From the NCBI GenBank assembly GCA_944389225.1, contig CALXLP010000014.1, forward strand, positions 1 to 34,046: a stretch of DNA of 34,046 nt. The letters are read 5' to 3'. Under the pieces are notes generated by a model. It worked only from the letters and a program-made list of their open reading frames with translations, did no database searches and was not told the origin of the DNA. This document shows, in pieces, positions 7,733 to 15,154 of the stretch. Both the position numbers and the translations under genes were made by a program. This stretch comes from an uncultured Clostridia bacterium (lineage in GTDB: Bacteria; Bacillota; Clostridia; TANB77; CAG-508). Position 1 is the first letter of the stretch, and the number at the start of each line of letters is the position of its first letter.

Positions 7733-7773
7733 GTATCTAAATACTTACTAAGAAAATAAAAGGAGGCGTTCTA

Positions 7774-9795
7774 ATGGAACAAACAAAAAAATTACTATTA
7801 GATGTAAATGAAAAGCCAACTGTTGCAAAATGGATAATCCTTGCATTACAACATGTTTTTGCTATGTTTGGAGCAACCATTTTAGTTCCTATCATGGTAA
7901 ATACAGCAGCTGGTGAAACAGTTCTTACCATTCCAGTAGCCTTAGTAACATCAGGAATTGGAACATTAATTTACATCTTATGTACAAAAGGGAGATCACC
8001 AGTATATTTAGGAAGCTCTTTTGCATTTATTGCACCATTGGCAGCAGCTTATGTAAAAGGTGGAATTTCAGGTGCCATGGTTGGTGTTATGGCAGTAGGT
8101 CTTGTCTATGTGATTTTTGCAACCATTATTCATTTTATAGGTAAAAAATGGATAGACAAATTATTACCACCAGTTGTTATTGGACCAATGATTATGATTA
8201 TTGGTTTAAGTTTAGCACCAAATGCCATTTCTCAAGTAGGATTAGGAACCGGAACACAAATTGATTGGAGATGTATTGGAGTTGCTTTAATAACTTTTTT
8301 AACAACAGCTATTGTCATGGTTAGGGGAAAGGGATTCTTAAAAATTATTCCTTTTTTAGTAGGAATTGTTGTAGGATATATTTCAGCAATTTGTTTTGGA
8401 TTAGTTGATTTTGCACCAGTACTAGAAGCTAGCTTCTTTAGTATGCCAAGCTTTGTAATTCCATTTTTAAATTATACACCTAATTTTTCAGCATTATTAA
8501 CGATTGTGCCAATTTCTTTGGTAACCATTGCAGAACACATTGGTGACCATACAGCATTAAGTACCATTATCGGAAAAAATTTATTAAAAGATCCAGGATT
8601 AGATAGAACTTTATTAGGTGATGGTTTAGCAACATTTGTTGCAGGATTTTTAGGAGGACCAGCTAATACAACTTATGGTGAAAACACATCTGTTGTAGGA
8701 ATGACAAAAGTAGCATCTGTATGGGTAATCGGATTAGCAGCAATTATCGCTATCTGTTTAGGATTTTTAGGAAAATTCACTGCATTGGTATCAACCATTC
8801 CTGATGCTGTTTTAGGTGGTGTATCTTTGCTATTATATGGATTTATTTCTGTCAATGGTCTAAAAGTACTAATTGAAAATAAAATTGATTTTGGAAAATC
8901 TAAAAATATTGTTGTTGCATCTACTATGTTAGTACTAGGATTAGGAGGAGCAGCTATCTCTATTATTCATGGAGATTTATCTGTAACCATTTCAGGAATG
9001 AGTTTAGCAGCGATTATTGGTATCTTATTAAATCTACTATTACCAGATGAAAAAGATGACGATGATTCAGAAAATGAGAAAATGAAAGAAGAAAAAAATG
9101 ATAATGAAAAAGAAGTCAAATATGAAAGCGAGGCAAATGCAGTGGAAGAGATAAAAAATGATGACGAAGATCAAGTAACAGTATTAAGTAATCCTTTAGT
9201 GGAACATAAATTATCTATTATAAGAAATAAAAATACAGGTACAAAAGAATTTAGAGAAATTATAGGAGAGATAGCCACACTATTATGTTATCATGCATTA
9301 GAGGATGCAAAATTAAAAGAAATTGAAATTGAAACACCAATTTGTAAAACAAAAGCAAGAGTATTAGATGAAGACAATTATGCGTTTGTACCAATTTTAA
9401 GAGCTGGAACAGGTATGCTAGATGGATTATTAAAAATAGTACCAAATGCCAAAATTGGACATATAGGTTTATATAGGAATGAAGAAACTTTAGAGCCAGT
9501 ACAATATTATTATAAAATGCCAAAAGATATTGCAAAAAGAGAAGCAATTATCTTGGATCCAATGCTTGCAACAGGAGGTTCAGCTGCAGATACTATTCAA
9601 ATGCTAAAAAAAGATGGTGTTAAGAAAATTAAATTCTTATGTATCATATCTGCACCAGAAGGAATTGAAAGATTAAAGAAAGAACATCCAGATGTAAAAA
9701 TTTATACAGCATGCATTGATGAAAAATTAAATGATAAAGGATATATTGTTCCAGGATTAGGTGATGCTGGAGACAGGATATTTGGAACGAAATAA
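7774..9795 (+). CDS. uraA/upp: Uracil permease fused to uracil phosphoribosyltransferase
   Basis: One uninterrupted 673-residue reading frame joins two enzymes normally encoded separately. Residues 1 to about 428 are a complete NCS2-family uracil permease (multiple membrane helices; family blocks such as VYLGSSFAFIAPLAA and a conserved LTIVPISLVTIAEHIGDHTAL). A highly charged Asp/Glu/Lys linker spans about 429-466. Residues 468-673 form a full-length uracil phosphoribosyltransferase: the usual start VTVLSNPLVEHKLSIIRNKN, the PRPP-binding loop ILDPMLATGGSA, and the C-terminal uracil-binding PGLGDAGDRIFGTK. The protein should import uracil and convert it with PRPP to UMP at the membrane. The start follows AAAGGAGG. 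No in-frame ribosome binding site for a separate Upp was found in the linker. A short ORF and terminator precede the gene, suggesting attenuation control. Confidence 0.93.
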   Translation: MEQTKKLLLDVNEKPTVAKWIILALQHVFAMFGATILVPIMVNTAAGETVLTIPVALVTSGIGTLIYILCTKGRSPVYLGSSFAFIAPLAAAYVKGGISGAMVGVMAVGLVYVIFATIIHFIGKKWIDKLLPPVVIGPMIMIIGLSLAPNAISQVGLGTGTQIDWRCIGVALITFLTTAIVMVRGKGFLKIIPFLVGIVVGYISAICFGLVDFAPVLEASFFSMPSFVIPFLNYTPNFSALLTIVPISLVTIAEHIGDHTALSTIIGKNLLKDPGLDRTLLGDGLATFVAGFLGGPANTTYGENTSVVGMTKVASVWVIGLAAIIAICLGFLGKFTALVSTIPDAVLGGVSLLLYGFISVNGLKVLIENKIDFGKSKNIVVASTMLVLGLGGAAISIIHGDLSVTISGMSLAAIIGILLNLLLPDEKDDDDSENEKMKEEKNDNEKEVKYESEANAVEEIKNDDEDQVTVLSNPLVEHKLSIIRNKNTGTKEFREIIGEIATLLCYHALEDAKLKEIEIETPICKTKARVLDEDNYAFVPILRAGTGMLDGLLKIVPNAKIGHIGLYRNEETLEPVQYYYKMPKDIAKREAIILDPMLATGGSAADTIQMLKKDGVKKIKFLCIISAPEGIERLKKEHPDVKIYTACIDEKLNDKGYIVPGLGDAGDRIFGTK

Positions 9796-9810
9796 AACAA
9801 AACTATATAT

Positions 9811-9847
9811 AAAGAGACAATCTGAAATATGTTCAAATTGTCTCTTT
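9811..9847 (+). terminator. Bidirectional terminator between uraA-upp and the Asn-rich ORF
   Basis: AAAGAGACAAT (9811-9821) pairs perfectly with ATTGTCTCTTT (9837-9847), with a 15-base loop. It lies between two convergent genes and can serve both strands; the T-tract is weak on each side. Confidence 0.65.
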
Positions 9848-9853
9848 AATTTG

Positions 9854-9946
9854 CTATTTGTTATTATTATTTTGTCTTTCATTATTGTTATTTTGATTAT
9901 TTGAATTGTTGTTATTATTTTTATTTTCTTTCTTTTTCTTACTCAT
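9854..9946 (-). CDS. 30-residue Asn-rich small protein
   Basis: A short minus-strand ORF starts at ATG 9946, 8 bases after a near-perfect GAGGAGGTG ribosome binding site, and stops at 9854 just before a hairpin terminator. The product is basic at the start (MSKKKKENK) and then almost entirely Asn and Gln; 16 of 30 residues are Asn. The strong ribosome binding site and following terminator argue it is expressed. No family is recognised. It might be a small spore-associated protein or an intrinsically disordered cationic peptide. Low-complexity sequence makes homology hard to judge. Confidence 0.5.
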   Translation of the reverse strand: MSKKKKENKNNNNNSNNQNNNNERQNNNNK

Positions 9947-10013
9947 ATACAAAGCACCTCCTCAAAGTATATTACTATTTTGCACGAAACTATAAAAAAT
10001 ATGCACCCATAAT

Positions 10014-10042
10014 TTGTTTTTTTTATATAATTGATATATAAT
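10014..10042 (+). promoter_or_regulatory. Probable murD promoter
   Basis: TTGTTT (10014-10019) and a perfect TATAAT (10037-10042) are 17 bases apart. It lies about 75 bases upstream of the murD start. Confidence 0.55.
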
Positions 10043-10116
10043 ACCAGATGTATAAGTAATTTATATGGAAAAACAAATAAAATAGTACTAATATTTAAAT
10101 TTAGGGAGGATTGGAA

Positions 10117-11529
10117 ATGAATTATAATAATGAAAAATTAAATGAATTCAATGATTACATAAGATATAGAAAAGTGGCTATAATAGGATTGGGAGTTAGT
10201 AATTTACCACTTTTAGATTATTTATATGATAAAAAAGCAAATGTAACTATATTTGATGAAAGAGAATATAATCAAATTCCTAGAGATATTGTTGAAAAAA
10301 TTACAAATTATGGATTTATGATACATTTTGGAAAAGATTGTTTGCAAGAACTAAAAAATTTCAATGTCATTTTTCGTTCTCCTAGTTGTTTACCAACAAA
10401 ACCAGAATTAGTAGAAGAAGCAAATAGAGGAGCATTACTAACAACAGAAGTAGAATTATTAATGAAAATGTGTCCAGCAAAAGTAATTGGTGTAACCGGA
10501 AGTGATGGTAAAACGACAACAACAAGTTTAATCAATCATATTTTAGAAAAAGCAGGATATAGAACATTTTTAGGAGGAAATATTGGAACACCATTATTTA
10601 CAAAACTATCAGAAATGACACCTGAAGATATCGTTGTGCTAGAATTAAGTAGTTTTCAATTAATGGGAATGGAAGTGAGTCCACAAATTGCTGTTATTAC
10701 TAATATAACACCAAATCATTTAAATATTCATAAAGATTATCAAGAATATATTGACGCTAAGAAAAATATTTTCAAATATCAAGATGAAAATGGAATTTTA
10801 GTTTTAAATTATGATAATGAAATTACAAGAGAATGTGCAAAAGAAGCAAATGGAAAAGTAATCTTCTTTAGCAGTCAAACCAAATTAGACAATGGATATA
10901 TTGTTGATGAAGATGTGATAAAAGAATGTGATGATAAAGTCAGAAAACATATTTTAAATACAGATGATGTCATTTTAAGAGGAAATCATAATTATCAAAA
11001 TATAGCAACAGCCATTGCTGCAACAGCAAGTCTAGTGGATATAGAAACTGCTGTAAAAGCAATCAAAGAGTTTAAACCTGTAGAACATAGAATTGAATTT
11101 GTAGAAGAAATCGATGGAGTAAAATGGTATAATGATTCTGCAAGTTCGTCACCTTCTAGAACTTTATCTGGATTAAATGCTTTTAAAGAAAAAATTGTTT
11201 TAATTGCAGGCGGATATGACAAAAATTTAGACTATACACCTCTTGCAAAACCAATTATTGATAAAGTAAAAACATTAATTTTAATTGGTCAAACAGCTGG
11301 AAAAATTTATGATGCTGTTAAAGAAGAATTGGAAAAAGAAAATAAGAATTTAGATATTTATATGTGTGAAACATTGGAAGAAACAATTCCCCTTGCAAAA
11401 AAGAATGCCAAAAGTGGAGATGTTGTTCTATTTTCTCCTGCCAGTGCAAGTTTTGATATGTTTAAGAATTTCGCAGATAGGGGAAATCAATTTAAAAATT
11501 TAGTAAGAAATTTAAAAGAGAGAGGCTAA
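10117..11529 (+). CDS. murD: UDP-N-acetylmuramoylalanine--D-glutamate ligase MurD
   Basis: MurD adds D-glutamate to UDP-MurNAc-L-alanine in the cytoplasm, using ATP, as a step of peptidoglycan precursor synthesis. The 470-residue protein shows an N-terminal Rossmann domain (VAIIGLGVSNLPLLDYL, 20-36), the Mur ligase ATP site GVTGSDGKTTTT (125-136), the central-domain phrases LELSSFQL and NITPNHLNIHKDYQEY, and the C-terminal HRIEFVEEIDGVKWYNDSASSSPSRT block, where MurD usually has NDSKATN-like sequence. ATG 10117, 6 bases after AGGGAGGA, is preferred over an in-frame TTG at 10111. The HAD gene starts 2 bases after the stop, suggesting an operon. It is not in a dcw cluster here. Confidence 0.95.
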   Translation: MNYNNEKLNEFNDYIRYRKVAIIGLGVSNLPLLDYLYDKKANVTIFDEREYNQIPRDIVEKITNYGFMIHFGKDCLQELKNFNVIFRSPSCLPTKPELVEEANRGALLTTEVELLMKMCPAKVIGVTGSDGKTTTTSLINHILEKAGYRTFLGGNIGTPLFTKLSEMTPEDIVVLELSSFQLMGMEVSPQIAVITNITPNHLNIHKDYQEYIDAKKNIFKYQDENGILVLNYDNEITRECAKEANGKVIFFSSQTKLDNGYIVDEDVIKECDDKVRKHILNTDDVILRGNHNYQNIATAIAATASLVDIETAVKAIKEFKPVEHRIEFVEEIDGVKWYNDSASSSPSRTLSGLNAFKEKIVLIAGGYDKNLDYTPLAKPIIDKVKTLILIGQTAGKIYDAVKEELEKENKNLDIYMCETLEETIPLAKKNAKSGDVVLFSPASASFDMFKNFADRGNQFKNLVRNLKERG

Positions 11530-11531
11530 AT

Positions 11532-12254
11532 ATGATAATTATATATGATTTTGATGGAACATTAACACCATATTCATTACCACAATATGAAATATTAAAA
11601 AAATGCGGATATGATGATAATAGATTAATGCAAAAAATTAAAGAAGAAATACAAAAAGGAAATGCAACAGAAATATATGATGCATATTATAAATGTTATA
11701 TTGATATTTTATCTGAAAATGGAATTACTATATCAAAAGATACAGCTTGTCTTGGAGCAAATCAGGTTGCATTTAATCCAGGTGTAATAGATTATTTTAA
11801 AAGATTTCAAAGTCAAACAACAGGAATAAAACATTATATTGTTACTGCAGGAATAAAAGATTATGTGGAAGAAACCCCAATTAGTAATTTTATAGATGGT
11901 GCTTATGGTGTAACCTTCAAACAAGAAAATGGAAAATGGGGAGATATCGATTTTCTATTAACAGATAAAGAAAAAGTAAATGTTATAAAGAAAGTTCAAA
12001 ATGAAAATGAGGGAACAAATGATATTATATATTTTGGAGACGGATTAACAGATCATTTTGCATTTGAATATGTACATAGTATTGGTGGAAAAAATGTATT
12101 TGTTAAAACAAACGAGCAATCCGAAATAACTTATCAAAAATTAAATGTTAATGGCATTATTGATGAATGTTTTGATGCAGACTTTAGAATTCATTCTGAT
12201 ATTGATAAATATATTCAGAAACAACTAATCAATCAAAAAGGTTTTGAACATTAG
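11532..12254 (+). CDS. HAD-superfamily phosphatase
   Basis: This 240-residue cytoplasmic HAD hydrolase has motif I DFDGTLT with nucleophile Asp6 and acid/base Asp8, a motif II Thr in YIVTAG (around 105), a lysine near 148 for motif III, and motif IV YFGDGLTD (Asp170, Asp174). A helical cap occupies about 15-85, as in phosphoserine-phosphatase-like members. The start overlaps the end of murD closely (2-base gap), with an AGAGAGGC ribosome binding site, so the two are likely co-transcribed. The substrate cannot be told from the sequence. No terminator with a T-run was seen after it on the plus strand. Confidence 0.85.
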   Translation: MIIIYDFDGTLTPYSLPQYEILKKCGYDDNRLMQKIKEEIQKGNATEIYDAYYKCYIDILSENGITISKDTACLGANQVAFNPGVIDYFKRFQSQTTGIKHYIVTAGIKDYVEETPISNFIDGAYGVTFKQENGKWGDIDFLLTDKEKVNVIKKVQNENEGTNDIIYFGDGLTDHFAFEYVHSIGGKNVFVKTNEQSEITYQKLNVNGIIDECFDADFRIHSDIDKYIQKQLINQKGFEH

Positions 12255-12265
12255 AATATTATAAT

Positions 12266-12312
12266 AGAGCAGACGACCTGAGAAACAGGCCGCCTTTGTT
12301 ACGGGCTACTCT
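12266..12312 (-). other. Structured RNA element at the 3' end of the 57-codon gene
   Basis: On the minus strand, GGCGGCCTG-TTTCT-CAGGTCGTC forms a 9-bp stem using two G-U pairs, enclosed by AGAGTA/TGCTCT with another G-U. On the plus strand the same three positions are A-C mismatches, so the structure belongs to the minus-strand transcript. There is no T-run after it, so it is not a classical terminator. Confidence 0.5.
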
Positions 12313-12485
12313 TATTCATTGTCAAGCAAAAAATCTTCTGCTTCTTTGATTATTCTTTTTTCGTCAGCTGTCAAATCCTTCAAACTGTCAGCAGCTTTAA
12401 GGATTACCTCAGCTAGTTGGATTCTTGATTTCTCAGACAACCTTTTTGATGTCCATTCTTTAAAAATGTTTTCTATCCTCGGCAA
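12312..12485 (-). CDS. 57-residue helical protein of unknown function, TTG start
   Basis: The reading frame is open further upstream, but the start is set by AAAGGAGGG followed 6 bases later by TTG at 12485; the upstream part would overlap the promoter. The product (PRIENIFKEWTSKRLSE... ending EAEDFLLDNE) is charged, probably all alpha-helical, and has no signal peptide or cysteines. Leucine codons are TTG, CTT and CTA with no TTA, and arginine includes AGG, unlike the host's TTA and AGA habit, so it looks acquired. It has its own promoter and a structured 3' end, and is inserted between the HAD and coat-like genes. Function is unknown. Confidence 0.65.
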   Translation of the reverse strand: MPRIENIFKEWTSKRLSEKSRIQLAEVILKAADSLKDLTADEKRIIKEAEDFLLDNE

Positions 12486-12533
12486 TATAATCCCTCCTTT
12501 AATTAAAAGTAGCCTTTTTTGTGTATCAATATA

Positions 12534-12562
12534 ATTATACCACAAAATCACAAAAAAGTTAA
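12534..12562 (-). promoter_or_regulatory. Promoter of the 57-residue protein gene
   Basis: On the minus strand TTAACT (12562-12557) and a perfect TATAAT (12539-12534) are separated by 17 bases, about 50 bases upstream of the TTG start. Confidence 0.6.
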
Positions 12563-12626
12563 ATATTATGCACCTTTTAGAGGTTATCAACATATCTTGT
12601 ATAAAATAAATAAGGAGGAATTAGAA

Positions 12627-13223
12627 ATGTATGATAACCAATATGAAGAGTACATAAGAAGTGTCTTAGGATATCCAAGTACAGCAAATATGAATCAAAA
12701 TCAAATGTATCAAAATGAATATCCAAATCCATCCCAAGTAAACATGAGAAACGATTTAGAAGAGTTTTATCCAGAGATATATAAAATTATATATCCAATG
12801 GTTCAAAAAGCCTGTGATGGAAATATGGGGGCAAATAGCAGGGAAGAGATTGAACAAATGACTGATGAAATTTATTCAGCGATAGAAGATAACAATCAGA
12901 TTAATGTGAATATTAATTTAGGAAATACAATTTCTACAACAAATATGAATAGAACACAAAATAGAAACGAAATACCAAAAGAGGAAATTCAAAAGAAAAG
13001 TTCTGAAAAACAAGAAGTAGAAAATAGAAATACAGAAGAAAGTAGAATAAGTCCTAGAAATAATAATTTGAGAGATTTAATCAAAATATTATTAATCAGA
13101 GAATTGTTGAGAAGACGTCATAATCATTTTCCACCAAGACCACCTCATAATCCACGTCCACCAATGAGACCACCTATCATGCCTAGAAACTATCAACCTT
13201 TATATGACATTTATGAGTATTAG
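12627..13223 (+). CDS. Clostridial conserved protein, possibly spore-coat related
   Basis: The start is ATG 12627, 8 bases after AAGGAGG; the longer open frame upstream would run through the divergent promoter. The 198-residue product opens MYDNQYEEYIRSVLGYP. It then has a compact conserved-looking block EEFYPEIYKIIYPMVQKACDG...EEIEQMTDEIYSAIED (46-90), an Asn/Gln/Glu-rich middle, a basic LIKILLIRELLRRRH helix, and a Pro/Arg-rich C-terminal tail with repeated PRPP and MRPP. There is no signal peptide. I associate the YPEIYKIIYPMV block with conserved hypothetical proteins of spore-forming Clostridia, some annotated as spore-surface proteins; that is memory and not proof. Function is unknown. 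Confidence 0.6.
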   Translation: MYDNQYEEYIRSVLGYPSTANMNQNQMYQNEYPNPSQVNMRNDLEEFYPEIYKIIYPMVQKACDGNMGANSREEIEQMTDEIYSAIEDNNQINVNINLGNTISTTNMNRTQNRNEIPKEEIQKKSSEKQEVENRNTEESRISPRNNNLRDLIKILLIRELLRRRHNHFPPRPPHNPRPPMRPPIMPRNYQPLYDIYEY

Positions 13224-13339
13224 AAAATTATTTTTATCTTAAAAATGAAAATTTTACCAATTTTTCAAAATTAACTTTGAATAGAAATTTAAAAAATGTA
13301 AAAAATAAATAAGAGAAATTTTGAAAGGTGGTAAAGAAA

Positions 13340-13786
13340 ATGAAGGTTAAAGATTGCATGTGTACAGAAGTTTGTTGTGTGAAACCAGAAACAACAATAT
13401 GTGATGTTGCAAAATTAATGAGTAAAAATCATATTGGTTCAATACCTGTTTGTGATACAAATAATTGTTTATGTGGTATTGTAACAGATAGGGATATCAT
13501 TTTAAGAAGTATTGCTTGTGATAAAGATGTAAAATCAACACCAGTTAGTGATATCATGTCAACAAATGTATGTACTTGTGAAGAAGATGAAGATATGGCA
13601 AATGCTGAAAATAAAATGGGAACAAACAAAGTAAGAAGATTACCTGTTTGTGATAGTAATAAAAAAGTTATAGGTATATTAACATTAGGAGATATTGCAC
13701 AAAATAGAGCGAAACTAGATGATAGAGAAATTTGTATTACATTTGAGGATGTTTGTGATTGTAATACAAATAAAAATGCAGAATAG
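13340..13786 (+). CDS. Cys-rich tandem CBS-domain protein
   Basis: This is a 148-residue stand-alone pair of CBS domains, the module that binds adenine nucleotides and regulates partner proteins. Each domain shows the family pattern: VKDCMCTEVCCVKPETTICDVAKLM...GSIPVCD...GIVTDRDI, then VSDIMSTNVCTCEEDEDM...RRLPVCD...GILTLGDIAQ. ATG 13340, 8 bases after AAAGGTGG, is preferred to an in-frame GTG at 13328, which overlaps that site. It has 15 cysteines by my count, many as CxC or CC (CMC, CC, CTC, CDC), which is high for this family and suggests metal binding or redox sensing. It is monocistronic and followed by a strong terminator. Confidence 0.88.
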   Translation: MKVKDCMCTEVCCVKPETTICDVAKLMSKNHIGSIPVCDTNNCLCGIVTDRDIILRSIACDKDVKSTPVSDIMSTNVCTCEEDEDMANAENKMGTNKVRRLPVCDSNKKVIGILTLGDIAQNRAKLDDREICITFEDVCDCNTNKNAE

Positions 13787-13804
13787 TTAGCAAATATTTT
13801 TTAT

Positions 13805-13852
13805 AACAGTAGAATTTTGTTAATGATTTAGAACGAATTCTACTGTTTTTCT
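13805..13852 (+). terminator. Rho-independent terminator after the CBS gene
   Basis: AACAGTAGAATT (13805-13816) pairs perfectly with AATTCTACTGTT (13836-13847) and is followed by a T-rich tract. Confidence 0.85.
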
Positions 13853-13968
13853 TTTTTATTTCGTATATAAAATTTTATGATACATATAATAAATATGAAT
13901 AGTAGATTTAATTGCGAAGTTTAGTATAAAATCATAATATTTTTTCTAAAACATAAGGGAGGGGAGAG

Positions 13969-15066
13969 ATGATTGTAAATATACCATATTGGACAAGAGT
14001 ATTAAAAAATATCATATATGTTTTATTACTAATATTAGGTTTGTATGTGGCATTAAAATTATCCATTTTTTATATGCCTTTTTTAGTAGCATTTATTATT
14101 TCACTAATCATAGAACCTCTCATAAAATTGATTATGCAAAAAACAAAGCTAACCAGAAGGACTAGCTCCATTATTATTTTTATTCTTGTATCTGCAATTA
14201 TTTTAGGAATATTAGCCTGGATTATGGTTACATTATTTTCAGAATCATCCAGTTTATTACAAGGATTAAATGACTATGTAGATAAAGCATCTGTTCAAAT
14301 ACAAGGATTTATTGAACAATTTCATTTTGATAAAATTAAATTATCAGATGAAATATTAAATATTGTTCAGGAATCAAGTGGTGATTTTTTACAAACCATT
14401 TCTAATTGGTTAAGAAATGCATTAAATGGATTAATTAATATTGTTACAAAAATACCTGAAATAGCAATATGTGTTGGAATTACGATATTAGCATTATATT
14501 TTATTTGCGTCGATAAAATTTATATTTTAGATCAAATTGAATATCACTTACCAAAAACATGGGTAAAAAAATTGAGTACGCATTTAAAAGATTTAATTCA
14601 AACATTAGGAGGGTATTTAAAAGCAGAAGCTACATTAATTCTAGTATCATTTGTAATTTCTCTTGTAGGTTTATATGTATTATCTTTTTTAAAATTTAAT
14701 ATTCCATATCCTTTATTAATGGCATTATTTATTGGTTTTGTTGATGCACTTCCGATTTTAGGTTCTGGTACAGTTATGATTCCATGGGCCATTATTTCTG
14801 GACTAAATGGTGATTTATCTTTAGGAATAGCTATTGTTACCTTGTTTATTATTATGTCTATTGTAAGACAATTCTTAGAGCCAAAGTTAGTTAGTAAAAA
14901 TATTGGTGTTCATCCAATTTTTACTTTAATTGCTATGTATACTGGATTTAAAATAACAGGGGTTATTGGGCTATTATTAGGACCAATTGCTTTAATCATC
15001 ATTAAAAATATATTTGCTAATTTGATTGACCAGGGTGTTTTTAAAACAATTTTTGATAAGAAATAA
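13969..15066 (+). CDS. ytvI: AI-2E family permease, YtvI-like sporulation membrane protein
   Basis: This 365-residue integral membrane protein has about seven to eight hydrophobic segments: an N-terminal pair (residues 13-53), one at 66-88, and a C-terminal group from about 160 onward. Between them lies a helical extramembrane region (about 92-150). The C-terminal phrases FVDALPILGSGTVMIPW, RQFLEPKLVSKNIGVHPIFTLIAMYTGFK and GVIGLLLGPIALIIIKN are characteristic of the AI-2E/YtvI family. YtvI members are sporulation membrane proteins in Bacillus and Clostridia, and other yab sporulation genes lie in this window. The ATG follows GGGAGGGGAG. Upstream, around 13863-13890, a GTATATA and a CATATAAT resemble sporulation sigma-E promoter elements, but spacing is not ideal. 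The transported substrate is unknown. Confidence 0.8.
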   Translation: MIVNIPYWTRVLKNIIYVLLLILGLYVALKLSIFYMPFLVAFIISLIIEPLIKLIMQKTKLTRRTSSIIIFILVSAIILGILAWIMVTLFSESSSLLQGLNDYVDKASVQIQGFIEQFHFDKIKLSDEILNIVQESSGDFLQTISNWLRNALNGLINIVTKIPEIAICVGITILALYFICVDKIYILDQIEYHLPKTWVKKLSTHLKDLIQTLGGYLKAEATLILVSFVISLVGLYVLSFLKFNIPYPLLMALFIGFVDALPILGSGTVMIPWAIISGLNGDLSLGIAIVTLFIIMSIVRQFLEPKLVSKNIGVHPIFTLIAMYTGFKITGVIGLLLGPIALIIIKNIFANLIDQGVFKTIFDKK

Positions 15067-15092
15067 AAGTAGAAATCTATTAAATTTATATA

Positions 15093-15121
15093 TTGAAATA
15101 ATTTTGTATTAATGATAAAAT
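15093..15121 (+). promoter_or_regulatory. Promoter of the FHA-ABC transporter gene
   Basis: TTGAAA (15093-15098) and TAAAAT (15116-15121) are 17 bases apart, with TGA just before the -10 (extended -10). Confidence 0.6.
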
Positions 15122-15154
15122 GATACAAAAAATAGGGGAGTCAAAATTATACGT

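Noticed and set aside
9260..9547. 95-codon minus-strand ORF inside the Upp domain
   Set aside because: It is antisense to a clearly conserved coding region and has no ribosome binding site; a product of codon bias on the opposite strand.
9851..9930. Short TTATTATT-type tandem repeat or CRISPR-like array
   Set aside because: The repetition is explained by Asn codons of a small ORF; there are no regular spacers or conserved repeat units.
12519..12626. N-terminal extension of the coat-like protein back to 12519
   Set aside because: It would overlap the divergent promoter of the minus-strand gene and has no ribosome binding site; ATG 12627 has AAGGAGG at correct spacing.
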